From Gammaproteobacteria bacterium (lineage in GTDB: Bacteria; Pseudomonadota; Gammaproteobacteria; Ga0077536), in the NCBI GenBank assembly GCA_009692265.1, contig SHZM01000004.1:1-64000 (forward strand): a stretch of 64,000 nt of DNA, in the 5' to 3' direction. The stretch's first letter is position 1. The number at the start of each line of letters is the position of its first letter. Below are positions 10,582-20,861 of this stretch, in pieces. The notes under the pieces are model-generated. The model was given only the letters and a program-made list of their open reading frames with translations. It made no database searches and was not told the DNA's origin. The position numbers and the translations under genes are program-made.

Positions 10582-11541
10582 TTACGAATAACAAAGCTCG
10601 GATGTAATTAAAGTTGGCGCGGGGGGATTCGTTACTGAGCTTTTTGGTTTATGCGCAACTTCGGAACGCGGCGCGTAGTCGCCGCTGGACTCGCGCGAGA
10701 GTGTCCCACTCCCTGATCCTCGATAAGTAACCCGAACTAACGCGCCTCGACTTCGGCTTGACCCGGCCGCCACCCCAGCAAACATCGCTCGGCGTAACTC
10801 ACGAGCGCATCCAGCACGAGCGCGCAAACCGTGAGCACGACGATTCCGGCCAGCACCGCGTTGATATCGAATACCCCTTCGGCCTGCAGGATCAGATACC
10901 CCACGCCCTTGGCGGAGCCGAGATATTCGCCGACGACCGCGCCGACGAAGGCCATGCCAACCGAAGTGTGCAGGCTGGAGAACACCCAACTCAGCGCCGA
11001 GGGCCAGTACACGTGACGGATAAGCTGGGAAGGTGAAGCACCCAGCATGCGCGTTGGCGAGGATCACAGGATTCACGTCCTTCACGCCTTGGTAGACGTT
11101 GAAGAACACGATGAAGAATACCAGGGTGATCCCAAGCGCGACTTTCGACCATATGCCAAGCCCGAACCACATCGCGAAAATTGGGGCGAGCACCACGCGC
11201 GGCATGGCGTTGATCGCTTTGAAGTAGGGATCGAGCAGGGCGGCAGCGAACTGACTCAAGCCCAACCATAAGCCAACGGCGATCCCAAGCAAGGTGCCGC
11301 AGCTGAACGCAAGAAAGGTTTCGAGCAACGTGATCGCCAGATGCTCGAAGATAGACCCGCTTGAAATCCAGGTTGCGAGCGTCTGCCACACCAACGCGGG
11401 CTTGCCGAAGAAAAACGGCGGCAGTATCTCGGTCTCGGTCGCCCCATACCAACCCGCGAGGAGTGCACCCAGCAACGCGAGTTGATATGGCCACACGCGT
11501 GGCGCGGGCTGAGTCACAGTGGAAATATTGGGGGTTCGCAT
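10582..11541 (-). pseudogene. ABC transporter permease (NitT/TauT-like), frameshifted near 11045-11055
   Basis: LETFLAFSCGTLLGIAVGLWLGLS...FKAINAMPRVVLAPIFAMWFGLGIWSKVALG...NVYQGVKDVNPVILANA, then continues in another frame as MLGASPSQLIRHVYWPSALSWVFSSLHTSVGMAFVGAVVGEYLGSAKGVGYLI (ORF 10737-11048). Confidence 0.85.
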
Positions 11542-12315
11542 TAGTGTGTTACCGCATGGCTGCGCTGGACTTCGGTTTTGAGCAATTGCCAGATCTCGCG
11601 CTGAAGTTCGATGAAGCGTGGACCGAGGCGCGCCTCCGCGACATCGCGCGGTCGGGGCAAATCGATCACATACTCGCCGACGATGCGGCTTGCGGGTTCC
11701 GCTGAGAGCACCACCACCCGATCGGCAAGCGCGATCGCTTCCTCTAAATCATGGGTGATGAAGAGCACCGATTTGCGATCCGCTGACCACAGCGCCAGTA
11801 ACTCGTTTCCCATCAAACTGCGGGTGTGCACATCGAGCGCGGAAAAGGGTTCGTCCATCAGCAATAGGCGCGGATCCAGAATCAATACCTGCGCCAACGC
11901 GACGCGCTTACGCATGCCGCCCGATAGCTGATGAGGGTAATGATTACCGCAACCACGTCTCGGCGGCGGCGCGCGCCGCGAGGATCGAAACGCCGCGAAA
12001 GCGCAGGCCGGCGGCGACGTTGTCACGCGCATAGCGCCAGGGCATTAAAGCCTCGCTTTGAAACAGGTAGCCGGCCGCAGTGTTCAATCCCCCTAGCTCG
12101 GCCCCAGACACGAGTACCCGGCCCTGCGAAGGGGCGATCAATCCGGCCGCGACATTGAGCAGGGTTGACTTGCCGCACCCGGTTGGACCGACCACACAGA
12201 CAAACTCGCCAGCGGCGACCTTGAGATCGATCCCGCTGATCGCGGTGTACGGTCCATCCTTGCCGGCAAAGCTCACTCGCGCGTCGACGAATTCAAGCGC
12301 GTACGGTGTGATCAT
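11541..12315 (-). pseudogene. ABC transporter ATP-binding protein (NitT/TauT-like), broken near 11930-11945
   Basis: Walker [15 protein letters not shown] in ORF 11944-12315; signature LSGGMRKRVALAQVLILDPRLLLMDEPFSALD in a different frame in ORF 11541-12032. Confidence 0.87.
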
Positions 12316-13360
12316 TTAGGGTGGGTTGCGGCGTGGGTTACAAAGGTGGTGTTGAAGGTGTGGGCGAGATCAATCTCGGCGTCGCGCACAAACGGTTCAA
12401 ACTCGCGCAACACCCGCAGCACGTTCTCGGCGCCGCTCCCCGCGAGATCACCAGTAGGCGACAGCGCCGGCAAATTCTTCACCAATGCCGCTTGATAGCC
12501 AGCCCGATCGCTGCCCCAATAATCGCTCGGCACGGCCGCGACGATTTCGTCCGGACTCGCGCGGGCCAACCAGTACAACGCGCGCACCAGCGCGTTCACC
12601 AGCGCTTGGGTCGTGCCGGGATGATCGGCGATGAAGTTTGTCTTAGCGTACAGGCAGGCCGCGTGATAGGGCCCGCCGTATACCGCATGCGCGCCAGCTT
12701 CGGTGCGCGTATCGACGATCACGACGATGTCGCCGGTCGCCTCGAGTTGCTGGATCACCGGGTCGAGATGCACGATCGCATCCAGCTCACCACGCCGCAT
12801 CGCGGCGACCGCGCTCGCGCCCGTGCAATGCCGATGATCGAAACTTCGGTGGGTTCGATCCCGCCCTTGGCCAACAAGTTATTCAAAAATAAGTGGGTGG
12901 AGGAACCCGGTGCGGTGACACCAATCTTTAGTCCACGCAGATCGGCCGGCGTGCGATAGCGCGCGGCGAGGGCTGGCTTTAACGCGAGCACCAGCGCCGG
13001 ATAGCGCGCGATCAACGCCACTGCTTGCAGCTTCTGCCCCTTGGCCTGCAGGTTGATCACATGTTCGAAGGAACCCGCGGCGAATTCGGCGCTGCCGCCA
13101 ACCACTGCTTGCAGGGACTTCGCACCGCCCGGAAAGTCCACGATCGTGACGGCTAGTCCTTCGTCCTCGAAATAGCCGAGCTGCTCCGCAAGCGTCAGGG
13201 GCAGGTAATAGAACAGCCCCTTGCCGCCGACCGCCAACGTAAGTTCGCGCTGCTCGATCTCTGCTTGCAGCAGCGGCGTCGCAACAGGCAACATCACCAG
13301 CCACAGCAGCGCGGCGCGCAAGCGGCGCGAAACAGAAACAAGAAACATGGGGCACTCCAA
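12312..13360 (-). pseudogene. ABC transporter substrate-binding protein (NMT1/THI5/SsuA-like), frameshifted near 12821-12832
   Basis: LTLAVGGKGLFYYLPLTLAEQLGYFEDEGLAVTIVDFPGGAKSLQAVVGGSAEFAAGSFEHV...GLKIGVTAPGSSTHLFLNNLLAKGGIEPTEVSIIGI, then MRRGELDAIVHLDPVIQQLEATGDIVVIVDTRT in another frame. Confidence 0.85.
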
Positions 13361-13447
13361 CGCTTTTCAGGATTATCCTGGACCCGCTGCGCGAAGTTCA
13401 ACCAAGCGCGCGACTCGCGCCCTCACTCGCTTTCAAGGAGCATTCGC

Positions 13448-14359
13448 ATGGGGATCGAATTTGGCATGTCGCTGACCGGTATCGACAACGTCGTGGCCAA
13501 CGCGCGACGCTTGGAAACCTTGGGTTACGACTTTATCGGCTGTGGTGAGCATGTGAGCTTTCATGGTCCGACGTCGAATTCCTTTATTTCGCTAGGTGTG
13601 GCGGCGGGCGCGACCGAGCGGATCAAGCTGCTCTCGGCCATTGTCTTATTGCCCCTGTACCCTGCGACGCTGGCGGCGAAGTTGGCCGCGACCCTGGATG
13701 TCGCTTCCGGTGGTCGTTATCACATGGGGGTCGGCGTGGGCGGTGAAATGCCCCGCGAGTTCGAAGCCTGCGGCGTGCCGCTCGGCGAGCGCGGCGCCCG
13801 CACCAACGAAGCGTTGCAGATTATTCGGCGCTTATGGACGGAGGAGAATGTGACCTTCGAAGGTCGCTTCAATACCTTGCACGAGGTGTCGATTGCGCCG
13901 AAGCCTGTGCAGCAACCGGGCTTGCCGATCTGGGTCTCGGGCCGAAAGGAGGCCGCGATGAAGCGCGCCGCGCGCTATGGCGACGGTTGGATGCCTTACA
14001 TGTACACCCCCGATCAACTGCGGGACTCGCTCGATAAAATCCGGGGATGGACTCTAGAAGCGGGCCGCCCCGTTGATGCGGTGAAGCCTTCGATTTTCGC
14101 GTTCAGCTGCTGTCATGCCGAACGTGGGCGTGCGATTGACATGGCCGTCGCCAGGCTCAGCGTCCAATATGCGCAGGATTTCTCAAAGATTGCGGATAAG
14201 TACGTGATCGCCGGAACGCCAGCCGACTGTCGCGCCCGCATTCAACAGTATGTCGAGGCGGGTGCGGGAACTGTGTTTTTATCGTCCGCCTGCACCGCGG
14301 AGTACCAGGCTACGAATGAGGAGATTTTCGCCAAAGAGGTGCTCGCGGCGTTTAAATAA
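13448..14359 (+). CDS. LLM class F420-dependent-type oxidoreductase
   Basis: MGIEFGMSLTGIDNVVANARRLETLGYDFIGCGEHVSF...GATERIKLLSAIVLLPLYPATLAAKLAATLDVASGGRYHMGVGVGGEMPREFEACG. Confidence 0.88.
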   Translation: MGIEFGMSLTGIDNVVANARRLETLGYDFIGCGEHVSFHGPTSNSFISLGVAAGATERIKLLSAIVLLPLYPATLAAKLAATLDVASGGRYHMGVGVGGEMPREFEACGVPLGERGARTNEALQIIRRLWTEENVTFEGRFNTLHEVSIAPKPVQQPGLPIWVSGRKEAAMKRAARYGDGWMPYMYTPDQLRDSLDKIRGWTLEAGRPVDAVKPSIFAFSCCHAERGRAIDMAVARLSVQYAQDFSKIADKYVIAGTPADCRARIQQYVEAGAGTVFLSSACTAEYQATNEEIFAKEVLAAFK

Positions 14360-14368
14360 ACGCACGCG

Positions 14369-14923
14369 TTAAAGGTTTGCGAAAACCTCGGCCAGCGGGA
14401 TTTCCAAGTCCAGACTCGCCACTCGCATAGTCTCCTGACCGAACTCATAGAGCACCCAATGCCCGGTGTGATCTTTCCGAAAACTCTCGATCCGTTGGGA
14501 TTCGGGATCGATTAGCACGTATTCTTCGAGCGAGGGGAGCAAGCGGTACTTGGCGAACTTGTCACCACGATCGTAGGCTTCGGTTGAAGGGGACAGTACT
14601 TCGATGATGAGTCGCGGCTCGCTTAGCGCGTCGTCGGCTTGATGATCGCGTTCAGAGCAGGTGACAAAGACATCGGGGTAGAAATACGCGTTGACGGCTT
14701 CGACCCTGACTTTCATGCCGGCGGTGTAGGCCCGACACGGCGAGCCGCTTAACCGGTTTCGCAACCATGCGGCCAGGTTTAGCGCGATCGTCTCGTGTTG
14801 CCGCGTGCCACCGACCATCGCGAAGATCTCGCCATCGACGTACTCGTGCCGTAACGGCTGCGCCGCCTCCCAGACCAGGTATGCCGCGCTGGACATTTTT
14901 TCGGATCGCAGTGACTGAACCAT
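14369..14923 (-). CDS. Uma2 family protein (DUF820 endonuclease-like)
   Basis: MSSAAYLVWEAAQPLRHEYVDGEIFAMVGGTRQHETIALNLAAWLRNRLSG...YFYPDVFVTCSERD...EPRLIIEVLSPSTEAYDRGDKFAKYRLLPSLEEYVLID. Confidence 0.9.
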   Translation of the reverse strand: MVQSLRSEKMSSAAYLVWEAAQPLRHEYVDGEIFAMVGGTRQHETIALNLAAWLRNRLSGSPCRAYTAGMKVRVEAVNAYFYPDVFVTCSERDHQADDALSEPRLIIEVLSPSTEAYDRGDKFAKYRLLPSLEEYVLIDPESQRIESFRKDHTGHWVLYEFGQETMRVASLDLEIPLAEVFANL

Positions 14924-14974
14924 ACGGTTAAACCTCGCGCGGCTAAACTAGCACACCAAGCAGGAGAGACGAAC

Positions 14975-15763
14975 ATGATCATAGAACAGATCTGGACAGG
15001 GAACGCGTATCGCAACTTCAATTACTTAATCGCTTGCGGCGAGACCGGCGAAGCCTTGGCGATTGATCCGCTGGATCACGCGAAATGCCTGGTGCGCGCC
15101 AAGGCACGCGGCTGGCACATCACCCAGGTGTTGAACACGCACGAGCATCACGATCACACTGGCGGGAATGCGGCGGTGGTCGCGGCCACCGGCGCGAAGG
15201 TGTTGGCCCACGCGAACGCGAAAAACGCGATCCCGGGTCTGGATCGCGGTCTTACAGCGGGGGACATTATCAAGGTCGGCAAGACCGAGCTCGAAACACT
15301 GGATACCCCAGGCCACACCATGAGCCATGTGTGCCTGCTCTCGCACACCGACACCCCAGCCCTGTTCTGTGGCGATACCTTGTTCAACGCCGGTGCCGGT
15401 AACTGTCATAACGGCGGCCATCCGGCCGAACTCTATGCGACCTTCGTTGATCAACTCGCTAAATTGCCGGACCACACGCAGATCTATCCGGGCCACGACT
15501 ATATCGGCAATAACCTGCGCTTCACGTTGGATCGCGAGCCCGATAACGCCAAAGCCGGCGCGCTACTCGCGCAGGTCGATACCCAGGATCTTTCAGCGCC
15601 ACTGGTAACCACCTTGGCGCTCGAAAAAGAGATCAACACGTTCTTTCGGTTGCGTAGCGGATCGGTCATCGCAGCGCTGCGGGCGGTGTTTCCGGATCTG
15701 CCAGAAGCGCCAGATCCGGAGCTGGTGTTTTTGAAACTGCGTGAGTTGCGCAATAGCTGGTAG
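14975..15763 (+). CDS. gloB: Hydroxyacylglutathione hydrolase (MBL fold)
   Basis: LNTHEHHDHTGGN...TPGHTMSHVCLL...LFCGDTLFNAGAGNCHNGGHPAELYATFV...IYPGHDYIGNNLRFTL. Confidence 0.87.
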   Translation: MIIEQIWTGNAYRNFNYLIACGETGEALAIDPLDHAKCLVRAKARGWHITQVLNTHEHHDHTGGNAAVVAATGAKVLAHANAKNAIPGLDRGLTAGDIIKVGKTELETLDTPGHTMSHVCLLSHTDTPALFCGDTLFNAGAGNCHNGGHPAELYATFVDQLAKLPDHTQIYPGHDYIGNNLRFTLDREPDNAKAGALLAQVDTQDLSAPLVTTLALEKEINTFFRLRSGSVIAALRAVFPDLPEAPDPELVFLKLRELRNSW

Positions 15764-15932
15764 GGGTCGCGGGAGAGGTTGGTAAATTCCCTTGGGTGCT
15801 CGGCAGCGACAAACTTTGTGCAATCGCTGGGCCCGAACTGTGTCAAACGGTCAACGCCCTGGGGCTTGACGTTGTAACGGTGGGGGGGAAGGGCTACGCT
15901 GGTCCATAAACCTCGAAGAAAATCCCGCGACT

Positions 15933-18489
15933 ATGCTCGCCATGAATGGAATTAAGCGCCTTGCCCTCGGTGCACTGGCGTTCGCGGCCGGGCTCACCGG
16001 CGAAGCCACCGCCAGTTCTGGCTTAGCGGGCAGCTTCATGCTGACCAGTATTACCCATGGCGCGAGCCGTTTTATTCACGCGGCGGATCCGCAGCACTCC
16101 TACGGCTCTTTTTTCTTTCTCACCGCGATTGGATTTACCGGCTTTCGATCACCGAAGATCTGGTCGCTGTCGCTCACGGCGCAGCCGGGGGTCAACTCCG
16201 AGGTTCCTGAATACTCGAATAACCGCGGCGGCGTTGTAACTACGTCCGTCACCGCGTCCCAGCCCGAAGGCCCGCTTGATCAGTTGCAGATCACGATAAA
16301 GCCCAATGATCAAACCACCACGCCGGATTTCGAACTCCAGATCGCGACCGATCAACTCGGGATCCCGTTACAAGTTGGCAATTATCCCGACCCCAGCGCG
16401 AACCCAACCGCCGGTCAACCAACCTTTCAGTTAACCTACGGCACGGCGAGCTGGGAACCAACGGGCCTTTAGCATTGAGCAACTCGCGACGCTGGCGGTG
16501 GCGGTGCCCGCGCCGGCGTATACCCTCGCGGAGCTCGTCCTCCGTTTCAATTGTGGCGACAGCTTGCACGGCGTTCTGCGCTACAACGACACCGAACTCA
16601 CCTACGCCGAGGTCGGCCAGCTCCGAGGTCAGGTGTGGGACGACGAAGACGCCGACAGGATCCAGGCCGGAGACGGGTATAACTCGCCCGACGGGCTTTT
16701 GTCGAACATACAGGTCAAGCTATTGCAAGACGGCCAGGTGGTCGATGTGGACTGGACCGGTGTCGGATTCGAATTCGAAGTTTTAGCCGGCGACTATCAA
16801 CTTGAAGTGGTGCCGCCACCAGGGCGTGCAGTTACCCTGCGCGACCTAGGGGGTAATGAAAATCGCGACAGTGATCTCGACCCCTCCACCCATCGCAGCG
16901 ATCTAATCACCGCGGCGTTGGCTGTTTCCAACTTTCTCACCGCGGGCCTGACCGGCCCTGCGCCGACGCTACTGCCGCTGCCGAGTACCGCCCTGCAACC
17001 ACTCGTCCCCGGCACGCGCACCGTCTACAGCAGTGTCGTGGGGAACGTCGAGACAATGGCGACAGACCAGGTCTTACTAGGGCAGGCGAAAATCGATCGC
17101 GGCATCGGTCGGCGCATTGTCGATTCCTCGCGCAATTCGTTCGTGCTCTCCAACGATACGCGTGGTTTAAGGCTACACCGCGCGAGCCTTTACAATCGTC
17201 GCACCGGCAAATCGAAACCAGTCACGTTCGAACCTGCATTGGTGTTGTTACCACCCGTGGTGAACGTCGGCGCCCACGTGAGCCGGGGCCAGGCCACTAC
17301 CACACTCGCGAACGGCGGCAAGGCCACCGTGAGCTACCGCTATAGGAGCAGTGTTTACGCCACTGGGAATGCGTTGTTTCGCCATGGCAACTACGCGGCA
17401 ATGAACAGCGACAACAGCCTGCACTTCAGCGGGCCGCTCGGGGGCACAAATTTCGATGCGCTGACCCTAAGCCATGATACTTATGCGCTAGCCGCTGGGG
17501 TTATGCAATCAATCACGCCTGAAGCCTCCACGAGTACGAATGTGAGTTACTTTCGCCAGGGGCTTGGTAATGATGCTGATGGTGATCGCGGTAGTGACGT
17601 GGCGTGGACTGATCCTGCGATCCGCACAATCAGCGCGCGGAACCTTCGTGCGGATCCGAATTCCGATTTAAGCCTGGCGACGCTAGTAGGCGCGCAGGCC
17701 GTGGTCTTACGCGGGGATTTCGACGGCGATGGCCGTGTGGATTTAGTCGCGCGTGATTCTGATACCGGTTTAGTCTCCCTCCTTAGTTCCAAATCGAACG
17801 GGAATCCAAATGCAGAAACGCCTCGCTATCTGGAACCTGTGTCGTTCTCACCCCTGGCGGCCCTGCCAGTCGCGGCGACCAACTTCGATGCCGATGGGAT
17901 CGCGGAGATCCTATGGCAGGAAATCGGTACTGGAAAATTGAGCCTGTGGGCAATGCAAGGTCACTCGCCCCCGCAATCTGGGATTGCGCTCATCGCGGAG
18001 AATGACGCGCCGCTGACGATCCCGATGGGCTCGCGGGTGGCGACGACCGGTGATTTCGATGCCGAAGGCTCCAGCGATTTGGTCGTGCGCAACGACGGTG
18101 CCGGGGCCGTCGAAATTTGGTTCATGCACGGCATCCGACGTCACAGCGTCACGACGATAGAGTCGCTCTCACCCGTGTGGCAATTGGTCGCCGCGAATGA
18201 TTTCAACGGCAATGGGCGCAGCGATTTGTTGTGGGCGGACGCCAATGGTGGCGCACAAGTGTGGTTGATGGACGGCGCAAAGGTGGTGACGAAGGGAAAA
18301 TTCGCCGCCTCGCCAATCTCGCAAGAAGTCGTCGATACCGGCGACTACAACGCGGATGGCGCGGCCGATATTCTTTGGCAGGAAACCCAGACGAAAGCGC
18401 TGTCGCGGTGGCTGATGCTTGGCGCTCACCGAGTATCGATTGCGCCAGTCGCACTAGACCCGAACCTTGAGATAGTGGCCTTACCTTAG
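15933..18489 (+). pseudogene. Secreted protein with FG-GAP/VCBS-like repeats, apparently split by a frameshift near 16465
   Basis: ORF 15933-16472 carries a signal peptide; ORF 16498-18489 has none and is open upstream as AFSIEQLATLAVAVPAPAYTLAELVL. Five repeats like GDFDGDGRVDLVARDSDTGLVSLL, NFDADGIAEILWQEIGTGKLSLWAM, GDFDAEGSSDLVVRN, NDFNGNGRSDLLWAD, GDYNADGAADILWQE. Confidence 0.6.
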
Positions 18490-18562
18490 CTTGAACGTTC
18501 ACCGCGCGGGTGCCGACTCGATCGAGTAATCGGGGGCAACGCCTACCCCCGATTCGAACGCC

Positions 18563-19351
18563 TTAGACCCGACGTCGTTTTAAACAACCGAGAAGGCCCA
18601 GACTGCCTAGCAACAGCGGCAAGGCGGCTGGTAACGGCACTGGTGCGGCTTGGATCGCTTCAAACGAAATGCGATAAACTGCGGTATTCGCGGCCAATTG
18701 ACTGTTGAAAAGATATCCCGCTGCGGTGGTCAGGCCTTTGAACGCCGCTATTTCAGCGAAATTGAACGCGACCACAGAGCCTTGATCAACGCGCAGGCCG
18801 TTCACGCCAACAAATGCCGCGGCCGCCGGATCGAACACCTCGGAGCCGGCGTCCCACACCTCGCGCGCAAGCACTGTGATGCTGTTCACCAGAAGCGCGC
18901 CGTTAGCATCAAACAAACGGTATTCCGTCGGCGAGTCATTTCCGATAAAGAAGTCGTTACTCGGCACGATCATCGCGGCGAACGTAAAGAATGAATTGAT
19001 CGCGGTGTCGATCATGAAAGAGGCTGTACCACTGGCCCCTGGTAATAACGGGCCGGCAGGATTAGGCAAGATCGTCCCAAGCGTGGCGGTGGGATCCGTG
19101 GCGGCAAACGCGGGGAACCAAGCCGCGCCGCCCCCGCCTTCAGCTACCGAAATGATCGGTGCCGTGGCAACCTGACCCAAGTTGAACGCATCGAACACTC
19201 CTTGATGAAAGCCGAACCGCAACGGCGCGAAGCTAACGCTATTCAGCGGCGCTAAATTTTCGATAATGACATTCAGGTTAACAATGGCGGCTTGTGTCGC
19301 TGGCGCGGCGATCGTCACGGCTGCCAGCAACAGAGAACTCGTAGTCTTCAT
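18563..19351 (-). CDS. Spondin-domain-like secreted protein with VPLPA/PEP-CTERM-type sorting tail
   Basis: Signal peptide MKTTSSLLLAAVTIAAPATQA; C-terminus APVPLPAALPLLLGSLGLLGCLKRRRV (VPLPA motif, TM helix, Arg cluster). Confidence 0.75.
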   Translation of the reverse strand: MKTTSSLLLAAVTIAAPATQAAIVNLNVIIENLAPLNSVSFAPLRFGFHQGVFDAFNLGQVATAPIISVAEGGGGAAWFPAFAATDPTATLGTILPNPAGPLLPGASGTASFMIDTAINSFFTFAAMIVPSNDFFIGNDSPTEYRLFDANGALLVNSITVLAREVWDAGSEVFDPAAAAFVGVNGLRVDQGSVVAFNFAEIAAFKGLTTAAGYLFNSQLAANTAVYRISFEAIQAAPVPLPAALPLLLGSLGLLGCLKRRRV

Positions 19352-19468
19352 GGGTGTTTCCCTCCGGAAAAAGTTTTGACATGCAGGCATCGGCACCTCG
19401 ATCGGGTCCGAACTCTCCCACCCTGCAATACGGCTCGGAGGTGAAAAACGATGCGGCGGGCGGCGAAA

Positions 19469-20119
19469 TCAGATCTCGCGGGGTCGCAGCAGCACAGCGC
19501 CGACGAGGGCACCGAGAGCGCCCAATGCGAGGCCGGGAAACAGGTGGTAGAGCAGGATATGGCGCAGCTGATACATACAGGCGAATTGCATGACAAGCGC
19601 AGGCACCGCGCCACTCATCAAACCTAGCAGTGCGCCGGACCAAACACCGTGGAGCGGCCATAGGCGGCGCAGCGCCCAGCACCCAAACAACAAGCCAGGG
19701 ACACTGTAAGCGAGCGTTTCGAGCCAACAATGCGCGCGTTTACCGGCCATCGATGGCACCAGCGCGGGATCAGCAAGTCCATACAAGTAGCAGCCGACCC
19801 ACGCCGCAAGCAAGGTAAGCGGGAGCGCGGCACGGTGCAGCATCGGAGTGGTCGTAGAAATTCCGCTGCGAAACGCCGCCACTCCGAGTGCCACGATTGC
19901 AGCGAGACCAGGCAGCGACTCGCCGAGGAATTGCGGTGCAGCGCCTTGTTCAACAAACGCGCCGGGTCGCAAGGGTTCACGGATCAAAATGAGCCCAACG
20001 ACACCTGCGACAAGCAAACCAAGCCACAGCGCGGCCAAGTGCCCGGTTTTGCCGGGCCACGTAACCGGAGGCACTGACGCGGTGAGTTCGGCGATCAGCT
20101 GTTCGCGCGATGGTTTCAT
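19469..20119 (-). CDS. NrsF/DUF1109-family putative anti-sigma membrane protein
   Basis: MKPSREQLIAELTASVPPV...six hydrophobic segments...HGVWSGALLGLMSGAVPALVMQFACMYQLRHILLYHLFPGLALGALGALVGAVLL; directly after an ECF sigma gene. Confidence 0.75.
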   Translation of the reverse strand: MKPSREQLIAELTASVPPVTWPGKTGHLAALWLGLLVAGVVGLILIREPLRPGAFVEQGAAPQFLGESLPGLAAIVALGVAAFRSGISTTTPMLHRAALPLTLLAAWVGCYLYGLADPALVPSMAGKRAHCWLETLAYSVPGLLFGCWALRRLWPLHGVWSGALLGLMSGAVPALVMQFACMYQLRHILLYHLFPGLALGALGALVGAVLLRPREI

Positions 20120-20672
20120 ACTGGCAGGCTCTCGCGATCAAGAATTTGGCGGATGACAATTAACGCGCGCTGCAAGCGAGCCTTGGCGGCGCTCTCAGAA
20201 ATGCCAAGCCAAGTCGCTGCTTCGGCTGTGGTGAAGCCACGTATTTCGCCAACGTCACCATTTCGCGATGATCGACCGATAAACGCTCGAGTATCTTGAC
20301 GCCGTCGATTATGCGCAGCAGACGTTCACCATCGTTCGTCGCAGGCGCGCGGGCGGCAAGTGACTCTTTGGTCGTCAGCCAGGTCTGACGTAGACGCAGT
20401 AGATCGATCGTCTTGTGGCGGACGACTGTAAACATCCACGGCCGAAATAAGCGGCTGGGATCATAGGTGTGACGAGCGGCGTGAATGGCCATCAAACACT
20501 CCTGAACACAGTCTTCAAGTACGTCCATATTGCCGAAGCGCACCCGCAGATAGATCTCGATCGCGGCCCCGATCTCGCGCAACAAATCTCCATAGGCCTC
20601 CTGATCGCCACGTTGTGCGCAGGCCATCCAATGCGCCCAGCGACCCTCGTCTTCCAAGTAGGTTTGGTTCAC
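20116..20672 (-). pseudogene. ECF sigma-70 factor with frameshift before the sigma-4 helix-turn-helix
   Basis: EDCVQECLMAIHAARHTYDPSRLFRPWMFTVVRHKTIDLLR...HREMVTLAKYV, then next frame gives GFTTAEAATWLGISESAAKARLQRALIVIRQILDRESLPV with stop overlapping the NrsF ATG. Confidence 0.78.
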
Positions 20673-20826
20673 TCGTCAGGGATCTCGTCGCGCTCCATAG
20701 CCCTCAATACGGTCGACTCACCGGTTTCGATGCCGGGCTTAGAAAATTCATGCGATACGTAATCCACGGAGAGCTTTCTTTGCGGTGGGATGTGGAGATT
20801 TATTGGCGGGAGACGTTGCTCCTGCC

Positions 20827-20851
20827 AACCCTCTCCCGCGTGCGGAGAGGG
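20827..20851. repeat. Inverted repeat ACCCTCTCC-7nt-GGAGAGGGT
   Basis: Perfect 9-bp arms directly read; intergenic, 3' of the amidohydrolase gene. Confidence 0.75.
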
Positions 20852-20861
20852 TGCGATCAGC

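Noticed and set aside
20827-20851. Palindrome as a novel element
   Set aside because: CCCTCTCC/GGAGAGGG intergenic palindromes are common in proteobacterial genomes; kept only as a repeat feature.
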